Part shown: one piece after another, positions 1-13,300 of the stretch
How the letters are laid out: every line of letters starts with the position of its first letter
How positions within the stretch are numbered: position 1 is the stretch's first letter
DNA from: Bettongia penicillata ogilbyi
Taxonomy: Eukaryota > Chordata > Mammalia > Diprotodontia > Potoroidae
NCBI GenBank assembly: GCA_023548195.1
Contig: JAJHZJ010000696.1
Coordinates: 1,613,843-1,677,842, forward strand
Direction of reading: 5' to 3'
DNA length: 64,000 nt
Notes under the pieces: generated by a model
What the model saw: only the letters and a program-made list of their open reading frames with translations
Database searches by the model: none
What the model was told of the DNA's origin: nothing
Program-made: the position numbers and the translations under genes

Positions 1-825
1 AGTGATTTTTCCAAAAGGACAAATCTGACAAGACTGCCTTTGTCAGTAAACTCCTCTGGCTCTCTACTGCCTCGAGGATCAAGCAGAAGCTCTTCAAGTC
101 CTGAAAGTCCACATCCCAGCCCCAACCTTAGCCCACACGAAGCCCCTTCCTACACACTACATTCTTTCTGACCTCCACACAGGACCCTCCACAGTCCAAC
201 TCGGAGCCTTTGAACTGGCTGCCCCATGCACCAAGAACGCACTTTCACCTCACCTCAATCTCTCAGAAGCACCTGTTTCCTTAAAACTCTGCTTTAGCTT
301 CCCATTCAACATGAAACCTTCCTTGATCCCCGCTGTAATTCCCACCCGTGATCTAACATGACCCCTTTGCCAATAAGGAATCTGGAATTCAGCAGACCTC
401 ACACGTACTAAGCACTTTAGTAAGGGGCAGAAGATAATGCTGAACTATCACAAATGATAAAAACAAGGCCAGTACAAAGCCGCAAACTGCTACCTCGATT
501 AAATCAAAATAATAGCAACTCACTTTCATAAAGCACTTTCAAGTTTACCGAGTCCTTTCCTAACAACTACCCAGTGAGGAAGTCAGTGTAGAAAGTTTTA
601 ATTTCCCATGGTACAGGAAAGAAAGCTGAAACTCCGAAGTGTCAGAGCCACAGCTCAAACTCAGTTGTTCTGACTCCAAGATGTACTGGCACACATTCCT
701 GAAGCCCTATGCCAGGTGAGGCTGGACAACAGGAAGGCAAATATTCGAAAATAAAGCTAACATTTGTTTCAATTAGATAACCTAGTGGAAATTTTGCTGT
801 AAATTATGTAATTAATAATACATAC
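1..825 (-). other. Intron 15 of BLTP1 (partial), with a MIR
   Basis: No exon found. About 500-690 resembles a MIR SINE. The remainder (1-500 and 700-825) shows nothing I can classify. Confidence 0.6.
500..690 (+). repeat. MIR SINE fragment
   Basis: The order of phrases (actcactttcataaagcac, then tttcccatggtacagg, then cagagccacagctcaaactc) follows the MIR core, diverged. Confidence 0.6.
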
Positions 826-923
826 CCTTAAGGTGAATCTTGTATTGCATGTAGTAGGAACAAAGTCAGTAAAAGGCAAAGAAAAATCAAGATTTAATGT
901 TTCGCCACAGGCTGCCAGATAAA
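826..923 (-). CDS. BLTP1: BLTP1 coding exon 15, residues 552-584
   Basis: Acceptor TTGTAG, 98 nt, donor GTATGT, phase 1 to phase 0. Encodes ACGETLNLDFSLPFTDF then PTTCNTRFTLR. The next exon should begin with the conserved GEDVDL; I could not find it in bases 1-825, so it lies outside the window. Confidence 0.95.
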
Positions 924-3900
924 CTACAAAAGAAGAGGATTTCTTTTAAAAATTTAGTTCAATATGGGTCAATTAAAAAGTTTTCCTAATACAAATGCCC
1001 AAATAAAATAAAATTTAAAAAATACTTTAATCCAACAAAAACTGAAACATTTTTAGACAGCTTTTATCAATCATAATAGAAAATGAAAAAAAATTAATTC
1101 TAGTACCCAAGAAATAAAGATCAAGACAAATTTTCCTTGCAATATTGTTTTTAATGGGAAAAATACTAAAATTTTACTTTTAAAAATTCTCACCATTTTC
1201 CTGCTGCTTGGTTGAACAGTCAATCCAATTATGCTGATTCGCTGCCCAAATCATTTCAAATTGATGAAACATCACTTTAAAATTCCATGTATATGGAACA
1301 AATGAAAAAATATCGGGGGCACTATCACTCGACCAGTCCTGAATTAAATCTGGAATGATTTTTAAAACGGAAACGTTTTTTGAGATTCAGATCAAAAAAT
1401 AAGATTCACACAAATAAATGAATTTTCCAACAATGATGAGTCTTCAATCTGAGATACTTAGATAATTAACATACTGTCTAAATGTTTCCACACACCTTTG
1501 AAACAAGCCTCCTCATATCCAGAGCACATTTTCCAATTAATCTTTTTTAAAATAGGGGGTTTAAAAAAAAAATCAAATAAAATAGGGGGTTTTGTTACTG
1601 GTCAGGGAAAGAGAGAATGTCAATTAACTTTGGAATATAATGTCTTTAATACAGAGGTTACATAACCTCACATTACATTCCAAATGTTCTTTTCTAAGAC
1701 ATAACTGCAATATCTATAATGTAAGTACATGTCAAAAGAATCTAGATAACAATTACTCAGACGATTAAAAATGCAGTGTAACTTAATCTGGCTTGAGGAA
1801 GGTACAAAGTTCTATGATGTAATCAAATTACAATAATTCCAAAAAGTCAAAACAGTCTATCACAAGAAAATAAATGATCATTTGATTACCAAATGATTTT
1901 TAAAACGTCTTTATTTTGTAGTAGTAGAAAGAACACTGGAATGGTGAATCAAAAGACGTTTCCATGCTTATCGCAGCAAATCATGTGACCGAGTCTGTTT
2001 CCTCCTAGGTAACAGAGGCGAACAACCAACAACACATGCTAAGAGGAAGGTACTTTGTAAACCAATTTCTACGAACGCTTCTGTTACTTTTCCTCAAAAC
2101 AAAAAATGCAATTTCCCTTACCTCTGGATACAGAAACAACAAAAAGTCTTAAACATGAGAACAAGGGTTTTCCTGGATTACTGCCTTTAAAGTAATTAAA
2201 AAGATACTGTAGACATACTTAAACTTACTTCTAAATGATACAATGAGAATTTAACTTACACCTAAATCACTACTCAGCAGTAGCTAGAGCATTCTCTTAC
2301 TGTTGCGTTATTCTTTTTTCTGATTCTTTCGTCATGCTAATTCGAGGCTAGTCACTTACTACCTGAACAGCTCATCACTTCTGCCTAAACACAGAGCATT
2401 TTACCCCTGAGACGTCTTACATTATTAAGAATCTATCTTTGGGTCAATCTGGAGTCCCTCTGGACTCATTTAATATAATTCAATATCAAACAGTTGCTGA
2501 AAGAAAAGCTAGAAATATTAGGTATTCCCTCAAGCTACCTAAGCTACAACTGTCTAATCTACAATTTTCTGCCATTATTTGAACACAGAAGAGGGGGAGA
2601 AAACCACCCATACCAAGAGCATCTACTAGAAAGCTTTATGAAAGCAATTACTGTGGCCACATCGTTTTATGAATAAACCAGAAATATAACAGCATGAATG
2701 AGTAGGCATGCCAGAGAACGGCACAAAATAACGCTGAGAACATGAAAGAAAGCCTATGCAGAGGATTTGCCAGGCATGGCCAGGACTTCCATGTGACCCT
2801 CTGGAAGAAGCGCTCACACTGGCCCCTCCCTCCAATAAGGCCATCTTTTACTCCTTCTCAGTTCAGCATCCGCTCCCTGCAGCGACTCCGACAAACTTCT
2901 CCTGCCCTCCCACACCGACTCCTTACAGAACCCTCGCAGTGTAGACCTCCTTCCTCCCTCCCTCACTGTACTGAGAAAAGAGGCTACTGGCTGTAAATGT
3001 CCTCTTCTTCCCTTTTCGTACTGAAGCCGGTGACATCATCCTCTGTTCTAGAAATTCTTTATTCCAGGTTCTAAACACACAGTCCTTCTTTACATCCAAG
3101 CCAACCGACCCCTCCATACATATTTCCGATCCTATCTCTTCCGCAGACTGTCCAAATAATCATCCCCAAATCCCCAATCTTCCTTCTCTCCTAATCTACA
3201 GGTTCCTTGCTTGTTGGCTACAAAGGTATCCAGCTTCCTGTGAATCTTAATAAGCCTCTACTAGATTCAACAATCCCCTAAAGTGATGGCCCTATCTCCT
3301 TTCTCAAACTACTATAAAAAGATGTTTACACACTTTTCTCTGTTTCTTCTCTTACTCTTATAAATCTGCAATCTGGCTTCTAACACTGTCAATCAACTAA
3401 AATTGCTTTTTAAAAAAAATTTTTTTAATATATAATTTGTTTACTTTTCAGTTCTCAACATTCACTTTCACAAGAATTTGAATTAAAATTTTTCTCCCCA
3501 TCTCTCCCCACCCCACCCCAGGACAACATGCACCCCACCCAGCCCTTCCTTCAGTCTGTCCTCCCTTTTATTCCTTCCCCTCTTCCATCCTCCCCGTCTA
3601 TTTTCACATAGGGCAAAATAGATTTCTACAACCCATTGACTGTATATCTTATTTTCCAGTTGCACCCTAAAACAATTTTTGACATTCATTACTTAAGCTT
3701 TGAGTTTCATGTTCTCTCCCTCTCTTCCCACCTACCCTCACTGAGAAAACAAGCAATTCACTATAGGTCACATGTGTGTAACAATGCAAAGCACTTCCAT
3801 AATAATTATGGTGTAAAAGACTAACCACGTTTCCCTCTGTGCTGCACTCCATTTATTCCGTTCCATCTCTTGACCTGTCCTCCCACAATAGTGTTTGCTT

Positions 3901-4283
3901 CTGACTGTCCCCTTCCCCACTTTGCTGCCCCTTCTATTATCTTCCCTGTCCTACCCCCTTCCCCCTGCCTTCCTGCAGGGTAAAATAGATCTTCATATCC
4001 AACAGAGTGCGTTATTCCCTCCTTAAATCAAACTCAGGAGAGAAAAGGCTCACTTCTTCTTTCATCTTGCCCCTCTTCCCCTCCATTGTAAAAGTTTTTT
4101 TGCCACTTTTACGTGAAATGATTTGCTACATTCCACCTCTCCCAAACTCTTACTCCTAGTACATTTCACTTAACAATAAATTTTATTTATTAGGTTCTCC
4201 CTTCATATTCAGCTCACCCTGTGCCCTCTATGTACATATACATACCTACACATATACAATATATACATACATACCTATACACA

Positions 4284-4334
<51 letters not shown>

Positions 4335-7300
4335 GTATCTATATGTCTGTCTAGCTATCTATCCACACACACACACACACGCACGCACATGCACACGCAC
4401 ACACACACATTCCCCTCTAACTACCTAATACTGAAAAAGGTCTCATGAGTGACAAATAACATCTTTCCATGTAGGAATGTAAACAGTTCAACTTTGAGGA
4501 GTTCCTTAAGGCTTCTCTTTTCTGTTTACCTTTTATGCTTCTCTTGATTCTTGCATTTGAAAGTCAAATTTTCTATTTAGCTCTGGTCTTCTCAACAAAA
4601 ATGCTTCGAAGTCCTCTATTTCATTGAAATTCCACTTTTTCCCCTGAAGTCTTATACTCAGTTTTGTTGAGTAGGTGATTCTTGGTTTTAATCCTATCTC
4701 CTCTGACCTCTAGAATTTGTGTTGTCATTTTTACAGGTATTTTACGGGTTTTGAGGGGACAGCACGTGCAAGTATGTGCTTCTACTCTGCCATCTTGGCT
4801 CCACCACCCTACTCTAAGAAATCTTCTTGGGATTCTGTCCAGTTTACATCCTTTTCTTCAAAGCTTTGCCTGTGGATGCTTTCACTGTTGTTTTCTAAGT
4901 CTGACTTGAACTTCCCTGTCATCATAGTAGCTTTTTATGGTAAGGTTCTTTTTATGCTGCTGCTTCCTGACTTTTCCAGGCTATTTCTTTACTCTGGACA
5001 TTACGTAAAGAGTGGGGCTCTGCTCACCTCTGGGCAAGGTGTTTGGCCTGATCTAACTGTTATGTCCTGAAACTTTCTCCACTCGGTCAGGAAAGGTGTT
5101 CTCTCACAATCTCAGCTGCTGCTCACTGCTCTGGAACGATGACCCAGAACTGAGAAATGGATGGTAACAGGGCTTCCAAATGGCACCTGGTCACAGGTCT
5201 AGTACTAGCACATGGGTTGCTCTTGAACCTCTTCCTGACGTGGTGTTCAGACCCTCTACCGACCCTACGCACTACTCACTCCTGGCACTGTCATTACCGC
5301 TGCCACCACCAAGGCTTCCACTTCATCATGCTTCCTCATACTTCGCCATCTGTGAGACTCTATCTGTCCTCCTAAGTTGCCCGAGGCTGGAAAAATGACT
5401 AAGTGTATAACATTCTGCTCGTTATTCTGCTCAGAATCTAGCCTGACATGCTTTTTAATGTTGTGAGAACTAGGCAAAAATGCTCATTTCACTCTGCCAG
5501 GTTGGTTTCTCCCTCCCCGTGTCCTATAGACTTATTCACCTCAACATACCCAAAACAGAACTCATTATTTTCCCCAAAAAATCCCTTCTCAGGGGGGCGG
5601 AGCCAAGATGGCGGAGTAGAAGGATGCACGTTTACGAGCTCTGAAACCAAAGCCCATAGAATTAATGTAAAAAGAGACCCCCATAACTTCTGGGTCAATA
5701 CAAGGTGTGCAGAAACGGAGTGGAAGAGATTTCCGTGCCAGAGAGCCCTGAAGACCCGTCCCCAGGGTCCGTTGCACCCCGAAAAGCGGACCCCACCCCA
5801 ACGCTGCCCTGGCCACGGCCCCAGAGAAGTTGACCTGAGCAGGCTTCAGGGACAGAAACTCCGGCAGCCGGGAAAGTCCCTTCGCCCACAGAAGCTACAG
5901 GTCAGTGAGAGAGGCTGGGCTGGAGGAGGGGAGCGGAGTGTCTCCGTGGCTCGGGCCCCATCGGGAGGAAGCGGCGGCGGCAGAGACAGGGGCAGGAAGC
6001 GGCGGAGGCAGAGGGGTGGGCTGCGGCTGAGGCGGCAGTGGCCTGGGACTCAGGAATCCCCCAGCAGCAGGAAGGATCTTCATTACGGAAGGTTTCTGCA
6101 TAAAACCTGACAGAGCTGAGCCTGGGAGATGGCCCTGCCCCCACCCCGCTCTATTACTGAAGGCTTCTGCATAAAGCCTCTGAGGGAACTGAGCCTGGGA
6201 GGCGGGCCCCCCCACCCCGCCCCCACCCACTCCATTCCTGAAAGTCTCTGCATAAAGCCCCTGAGGGAACTGAGCCTGGGAGGCGGCCCTGCCCCGACCC
6301 CAGCACCTGAACTAAAGCTCACTGATTGACAGCCGGCAGGAGGAAAGCCCATTTGAATCTCAGACCCCAAACACCAGCTGGGTGGATCCAGGTGGGGGTG
6401 GAAAGGAATCTCAGAAGTCAAGTAACTGGCTGGGAAAATGCCCAGAAAAAGGAAGTAAAATAAGACTATAGAGAGTTTTTTCCAACAAATGCAAATGATC
6501 CCGACCTTCGGATCTGACGAAGATGAGGACGTATTCTTGCCATCAGGGAAAGACGTGGAGGGCGGGGCCTCAGTACCCCAGACACCCCAGGGGGGTGTCG
6601 GGTGGGCTCAGGCCTTGGAAGAGCTCAAAAAGGATTTTGAAAAGCAAGTTAGACAGGTGGAGGAAAAACTGGGAAGAGAAATGACAGAGATGCAAGAAAA
6701 GTATGAAAAATGGGTCAATACCTTGGTAAAGGAGACCCAAAAAAATGCTGAGGAAATTAACACCTTGAAAAATAGGCTCACTCAATTGGCAAAAGAGGGA
6801 GGGCAGTGGGAAGAAGGAGCAATTACAAGTCAACACTCTTGGGGAGGGACAAGGTCAAAAGAGAGAATAGAAGAAACGGGGGGCAGGATAGGATGGGAAA
6901 AATAGTCTTACAACACGTTTATTATGGAAGTCATTTGCAAAACTACACATGTGGCCTATATTGAATTGTTTGCCTTCCCAATAGCGATGGGTGGGGAGGG
7001 AGGAAGGGAGAGAAGTTGGAATTCAAAGTTTTAGAACAACTGTTGAGTATCATTTTTACATACAACTAGGAAACAAGAAATAAAGGTAATGGGGTATAGA
7101 AATTTATCTTGCCCTACAGGACAAAAGAGAAGATGGTGATAAGGGAAGGGAGGGATGTTAGAAGGGAAGGCAGATTGGTGATAGGGGTAATCAGAATGCT
7201 CGGCCTTTTGGGAAGAGGGGAGGGGAGAGATGGGGAGAAAATTTCGAACCCAAAATTTTCTGGAAATGAATGCTGAAAACTTAAAATAAGTAAATAAATT

Positions 7301-10300
7301 TTAAAAAAACCCTTAATGCTCTAATAAACTTTCACCTCTACCTGTACACACCTTTCTTAAGCCTCATTCTTTCAACCTTATTAATGACTCCTCCCACTTT
7401 GACACATCTTAATCTTCTGGCACCCTTCAGCTCCCAAAATGAAACTGGATTTAAGCTATTCACAATCCTACAAAGTCTAATGACCTAGGATCAGTGATAC
7501 CATTAGGACTGATAGTTTTCCTAAGATTCCTAGCCTAAATTTAGATCAGAAACTGTTTAACATATGATAGAAAAAAAGTCATACAAATGGATGGAAGCCA
7601 CACAATTGGCACACAAATGGAGGAAGAGTGAATCTAGACTAGCCCCAAGAAACCACACAAACAGGGCAAAACAGCTTGTAAAATTTGGGCTTCCTTTGGC
7701 CTAAAAAAAATCATTATTCATAACATACTGAGGTGAATTACTGACTAAGTTCAAAATGTTCTTAGGTTTCACTATAATTCTAAGCTTGTACATTATGCAT
7801 TCTAAAAAGTACTACTGGAAATGAAAAAATGCTTTGCTTCTCTAACAATATAGAATAAAAGAAATACTCTCTTTTGTGTTTTTTAAGCACTCAATGGTAC
7901 TATATTCATGAACTATGAAACATTTATAATATACCTGGAAAAATAAAGTATTTTTCCCAAAAAGCATCAACTCAATTATTTAAGTGAAAGGAATGGAAAA
8001 TGACTCAGATAATCAAGTTTAAAAACAGATAATACAAATCGTTTGCTTCGATTTAGACTGTGTTTCGTTTTCTGACATTTAACCTTGGGGTTCACATTCC
8101 ATAATAAATTGGTTCAAATTAATAAAGACTCCTAGTGAACTACACAAATGAGATGGAATGTCCAAGCTTTACCCACCCCAGATGCTGGCACTTTTCTTTC
8201 CCTGTAAACTGACAGTGCCTCCTCTTCTCCACCAGGCTCTAGGAAGCTCATTATTGGGGAAAATTCCCACTATCTTGCAAGATCCCATCAGTTTTGGGAC
8301 TCTACCCCTTTGGCACCCTCTGTGCCTCCGATTGGAATGGGGAATCATGGACTCCAAAAGCTTCACTTAAGGAGGGAGCCCTGGTTAGACAAATCCTCAT
8401 TTCTCACCTGGCAGCACTATTTGGGGAGTTCTCTGACTTACCCACTATGCCTCCATGTTGGTAAGTTTGTGTGTTATCATCTCCCATTAGATTTTAGCTC
8501 TTTTGAGGACAGGGACTATTTTTCTTTTTATGCATCTGTATTTCCAGCACACAGGAGGCCCTTCATAAACGTTTACTGAATGATATAGAATACCACTGGA
8601 AACTGGGGACTCTTATTGCTATCTCCACAATGGAGATAGCACAGATTCCTTCTCCTATTGAAACAAAGTACCAACCAAAGTGAAGCTGTTCCTTTATTTT
8701 AAACCTTCTTTCTTTTTCTTGGGTTAAGGAAGAAAAGGATCTTTAAAAGACTTTTCTCTTTGGGGTAAGAACACATAAAACCAAAAGCAAATAAACTACA
8801 ATGAACAAAACCTGCCAAATACAGTCATGTTTATTTATTTCTATTTCATTCTGAGACAAATAAATTACCTGTAAAGAAGTTTTTCTGGGCGAAGATGAAG
8901 TGATAAGTTGCTTTATACACTTCCAGCTCGCACTGCCAGGTCTGGGGCATATTCCATATTCGGGGATAGCTGGCATTGACATGGAACTGTGAACCAAGTA
9001 AGAGCTTAAAATGCGACAATGTGTTAACAGCATCAGAAATGAAGAGTCAATCATGTATAATGGTGAGTAATTAAAACTTATTTTCCTGCTAAGCTGAGCA
9101 GAAGGCACCTCTAAGACTTTAGGCACCTTCTTGGACTTTCTGTGGCTGAAGGTCCAAACTTGCTGCTTTATTCAGGAAGCTTACTGATGCTAATTATTCA
9201 CTTCTAACGCTGAGTTCTGGTGTACTCCAAAAACTGGGAGAACAAAGGGAGATCATCTGGAGTGGTAGCGGAGCTCGCAGCCTCCTCCAGAGACCTCAGT
9301 CCCCACCGGGATGGAAGAAGGCAGAGCAGCAACACCTGGGATCCCACTTGACATTGTCACAGCAGCCTCACAGGACACGAAGCTAACTGTTGAAGAATGG
9401 CAACCGCGCAAAGACAAAAGGCTGCCTCCCCACAGGGTAAGGGTCTGTTCTCTCATGGCACCGGCTGTCCACATGGGCTGCCAATTATGGCTACAAGATA
9501 TATTTATAATATGCCCAACTCTAAACATTTACCTTCCGGACCTACTATCATTTGATCATGACACACAGCTGAGCACCACAAAATTCTTAATACCTTTACA
9601 TGACAATATCTTGTTTCTGGGTAAGTAGTATTTTATCTATGTAGTGGTATTTTTTCTAGAATCTATTTGAATTAAGTGTCTCACAAGGATTTTTACAAAG
9701 CAAACAAAAAAATTCTACAATACTGTTCATTTCTTTAAACTACAAAAAAACAAAAATAAAAAAAATATAATTTCATCATCACATCAGAGTTTGGTCTGGT
9801 CCCATAAAGTAACTTAAATCCTTATAAGCAAAAAAATAAATAATAATAATAACATTAATGGCCTTCAGGTGATTATCTATGTTCTATCCCAATGAGAAAC
9901 AGTTGTGTGCTTGTGACTGAACCAGTGCACAAGGATTCCATTTCTTCTACCGAAGAGGATAACGGCCAGGTCTACAGGTTCACGGACAGGTACTAGCCCC
10001 CAGTAACACTCCTTATATCTGGAATTAATAGGAATTCATAAAGCCTTTTCTCCCCATCCAAGCCAGCTTTCCCATAAGGACTCTGAAACATGCCTCTAAC
10101 AAGCTGGCTTCCACTGGCACACTCAAAGATTGTGCTTTAGGACCAGGCCCAGGCCTGGTCTGGCAAGTTTTGTGCCTCTCCCAGCAGTGCTTCTGACTCT
10201 CCAAACTTTGGTATGATTTCTCCTTTCACCTCACTTCCCCCCAACTTTTCACCTCCTTTTTATGTATTATGCCCATTAGAATGTAAGCCCCTCAAGGGAA

Positions 10301-13300
10301 GGAATGATCTTTCTTTTTGGCTTGTATTTCTTTGCTGAGTGCTTAGCACAGAGCCTAGCAAATAGTAATCCCTTAATGGAGGATTACTGCCTTCTTGCTC
10401 TGACTTCTACAAGATAATCTCAATCAGATTCTTAATCTTAATCTAAAAAATATTTTGATAACTGTATTTCAATATAAAATGGTTTCCTCTATAATCCTAT
10501 GCATTTTATTTTATGCACTTAAAAACATTATTCTGTGAAGGGAAGGGGACGACCACAGGCTTCATCAGACTGTCAAAACGGTCCAGGACAAATGTTTAGA
10601 ACCCTAGCCCTAAAGCAAATTCTGTATATCACACATGCATGCACGGTATTGTGTACTAAGGACTTACTGCTAACATTTCTGCTTCTAAAAGGGTCCGGTA
10701 TTGCATACTGCTGGTAGCATCAACGTGTAAAAGTTGTCCTTTAATTGCAGGGGTATAACCTATTAGATGAAAGACAATAATTACCAAGAATTCAAGTTGT
10801 CCCTATTTTAGCTTACCATACTAAAGCATCAACCTGGGGAAATTAAATCTGGAGTACAACCCAAGTCTGTAACCAGGGCAGATTAATAGTCTGCTGCTCA
10901 TCTCTGCTGTATCTTCATCCAAGTCATAGGACCCACCTGGGTGCCCCCTAAGAATCTCTTCATGAACCTCTTCTTTTGCCCCTTTATGCCATCTCATTTG
11001 GTGATCTATCTCATCATCTCCTATGAAATCAACTATTATCTCTCTGCAAATCTATCCCCAGATACCTATATAAAGTCCTAATCTCTCTCCTGGGCTCTAT
11101 TCACACATCAACAACTACCTCTTGGGTACCTCAAATTAACTCTCCTGGAGGCATCTTAAACTCAACCTGACCAAAAAAGAACTCATCACCTTACATGTGA
11201 ATTTAGCTGTTCTAATCACTTTACCCTATGTATATGACTTAACCAGTGTTAAAGGCCCTGAAAGTCAGGACCACTTCAAAGAAAATCCAACTTCAAAATA
11301 CAAGCTGCCACTGTATTATGCTAGATTCAAAAAACTGCCTTGCAATACAAAAAATGAGAGCATGGGACTCCATTTTCATCATAACAGTGCTGAATTTCAA
11401 TAATATTTTTTCTCAATATAAATGCAGTAAGAGGTAAAAACAAAGAAAAATGAAGCAAAGAGACCGAAAGTCACCTAAATTTAATAAGAGAAAATATTTA
11501 ATAGGTACCAACTAATAGAGACTTCACATATATAAAAACCAGGAGATAATACTGGTTCAGACAGAATTAAAGTCAATTTAGACACTGCTTAGTATATAAC
11601 AGAATACCATGTTAAAAAGGTACGCTGATGGCCTGAAAGTTGGGCTTCCTCAAGTGTACATCTTACTGACAAGGGTAAATCTGGCTTAGTATTTTAATAC
11701 ACATACAATGAATTATAAGTGAAATATAATAATGCTTAGGAATTCTTACCCTTGTTCATATATTAGCAAATACTGTTTACAACTCTTCAGTAGTCTCACC
11801 AAGGGTTTAAAAAATAGTACAACCCTGCTAGGCACTCAGAGAAAGCCTTCAGTAGGTGGAAGGGAAGGGGAATTAGGCTCTGGGAAGAGAGACAACCATA
11901 AAAAACAGTGCTGCTGAACCTTGAGGAGTTTACATGCCACTGTGAGGGTACGACATCTCACACACAGATAAGACGCTTAAGTTGTCACTTCTAACACTGA
12001 GATTCAGAAGATTCCTTGTGGCAGAAAGTGATAAGGAAGAAATGTATCCAGGGCATAGAGGGACAGCTAGGGGTTGTCCAAGAAGATCAAGAGCTAGAAG
12101 GCCAGTCTGGGAGGAACCTGGAATCTGAGAAGTCATGGACCAGGACCATGAGCCTGGAAAGGTAGGCCTAGAGTCAACGGATGGAAGAGGTTAAACACCA
12201 AGAGGAGGAATCTGTAATTAATCCCAAAGGCAAAAAGAAACTGTAGTATATCCCTGATCAGGGAACAAACCAGAAGGCCAGTCTGGGAGGAACCTGGAAT
12301 CTGTGAGAAGTCATGGACCAGGACCATGAGCCTGGAAAGGTAGGCCTAGAGTCAACGGATGGAAGAGGTTAAACACCAAGAGGAGGAATCTGTAACTAAT
12401 CCCAAAGGCAAAAAGAAACTGTAGTAGATCCCTGATCAGGGAACAAACCAACAACAGTAACCAACAACACAACCCCCACGTTGGAAGAACATGATTCGGG
12501 CAGTTTGACAGTCTGGACCAGAGAGAGCCAAGTCTAGAAGCCAATGCAGTGAGGAGGCTGAGGCAATCATCAGGTGAGAAGGAAAAGTCAGTAGGGTGAG
12601 CTGCTGCTGAAGCGGAAAAACCAGACTGTCATGACAACTGATTATATATGGGAAAGTAAAGAATGAATCAAGAGCAGAGGCTGTGAACTTCAGTGACTCT
12701 CAGTGTAAATAGGAAGTTTAGAGGAGGGTCAGGCTCCGGGATGAAGATGCTGAGTTCTATGTGGGACAGACATGCAGAACCAGGAATTCTTACAGGATAT
12801 CCAAGGGGAGATGTGCAAAGGCAGTACTGCAGGGCTGGAAGCCAGGAAGCAGAGATCTGGGGACCATCTGCATAGAGATAATAACTGAATCTGTACAGGG
12901 AGGGTGATGAAATCATCAGGAAGTTATAGAAAAGAGAAAAGGGGCCAGGACAGAGACTTGGGAAACACCCAGTTAGGATAATAGTCCAGCTAAAAAAACC
13001 TGAGAAAAGGACATTTAGATAAGACAAAGTAAGATCACAAAAATCGAAGAAAGATCAAGTATCCAAAAGGAAATGATGAATAGGGCCAAAATAATTATGT
13101 TAAAATAACAGTGTCAAAACACTTATAACTATTGATGCTAATATTAAAATATCTTAAATGCATAAAATGAAAATTTCTTTGATGAACATTCTATAGCAAA
13201 AATTACTCTACCATTTGTACACTAATTTAAAGATAAAAATAAAATTTCAGCTTACCATTTTCCCCAACTATCATAGGAATGTTGATTTCTAAATATGACC

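Larger units (their letters stand above)
3407..4808 (-). mobile_element. HAL1 / L1, antisense, internally deleted
   Basis: Read on the minus strand, 4803-4760 matches the L1/HAL1 5' end (ggctccaccacc side with gccaagatggcagagtag), 4714-4500 matches the 3' end of ORF1, and 4490-3407 matches the HAL1 3' UTR including its CA/TA microsatellite and a terminal A tract. Compared with the full copy at 46792-49627, nearly all of the 5' UTR and most of ORF1 are missing. No clear target-site duplication found. Confidence 0.7.
5591..7302 (+). mobile_element. HAL1 (half-L1), internally deleted
   Basis: Begins with gggcggagccaagatggcgg, the marsupial L1/HAL1 5' end, followed by a GC-rich 5' UTR with three tandem units (6081-6301), an ORF1 start at 6438 that stops after six codons (AAG then TAA), a remnant of the N-terminal coiled-coil part of ORF1 up to about 6797, then directly the distal 3' UTR and an A-rich tail. 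Relative to 46792-49627 about 1.3 kb is missing. Candidate imperfect target-site duplication: aaaaaatccctt at 5576-5587 and aaaaaaaccctt at 7303-7314, so the exact left boundary is uncertain by a few bases. Confidence 0.88.
8987..10667. other. Intron 12: L2 end and hAT-like fragment
   Basis: Apart from an L2 3' end (10261-10385) and a hAT-like fragment (10445-10600), the intron is unclassified. A plus-strand frame of 105 codons at 9311 is discussed under findings. Confidence 0.5.
10760..13255. other. Intron 11: two L2 blocks and a tandem duplication
   Basis: Holds a sense L2 body fragment (about 10900-11190), an antisense L2 (about 11900-12970) with an internal tandem duplication, and unclassified AT-rich DNA (11200-11900, 12980-13255). 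Confidence 0.6.

Noticed and set aside
4221..4448. 75-codon frame of alternating I/Y then T/H
   Set aside because: Translation of TA and CA microsatellites.
5448..6110. 220-codon plus-strand open frame
   Set aside because: It runs from unique sequence into the GC-rich HAL1 5' UTR; arginine- and glycine-rich low-complexity translation of a noncoding region.
5895..6421. Minus-strand frames of 80-112 codons with repeated GFMQ-like text
   Set aside because: Antisense translation of the tandem units in the HAL1 5' UTR.
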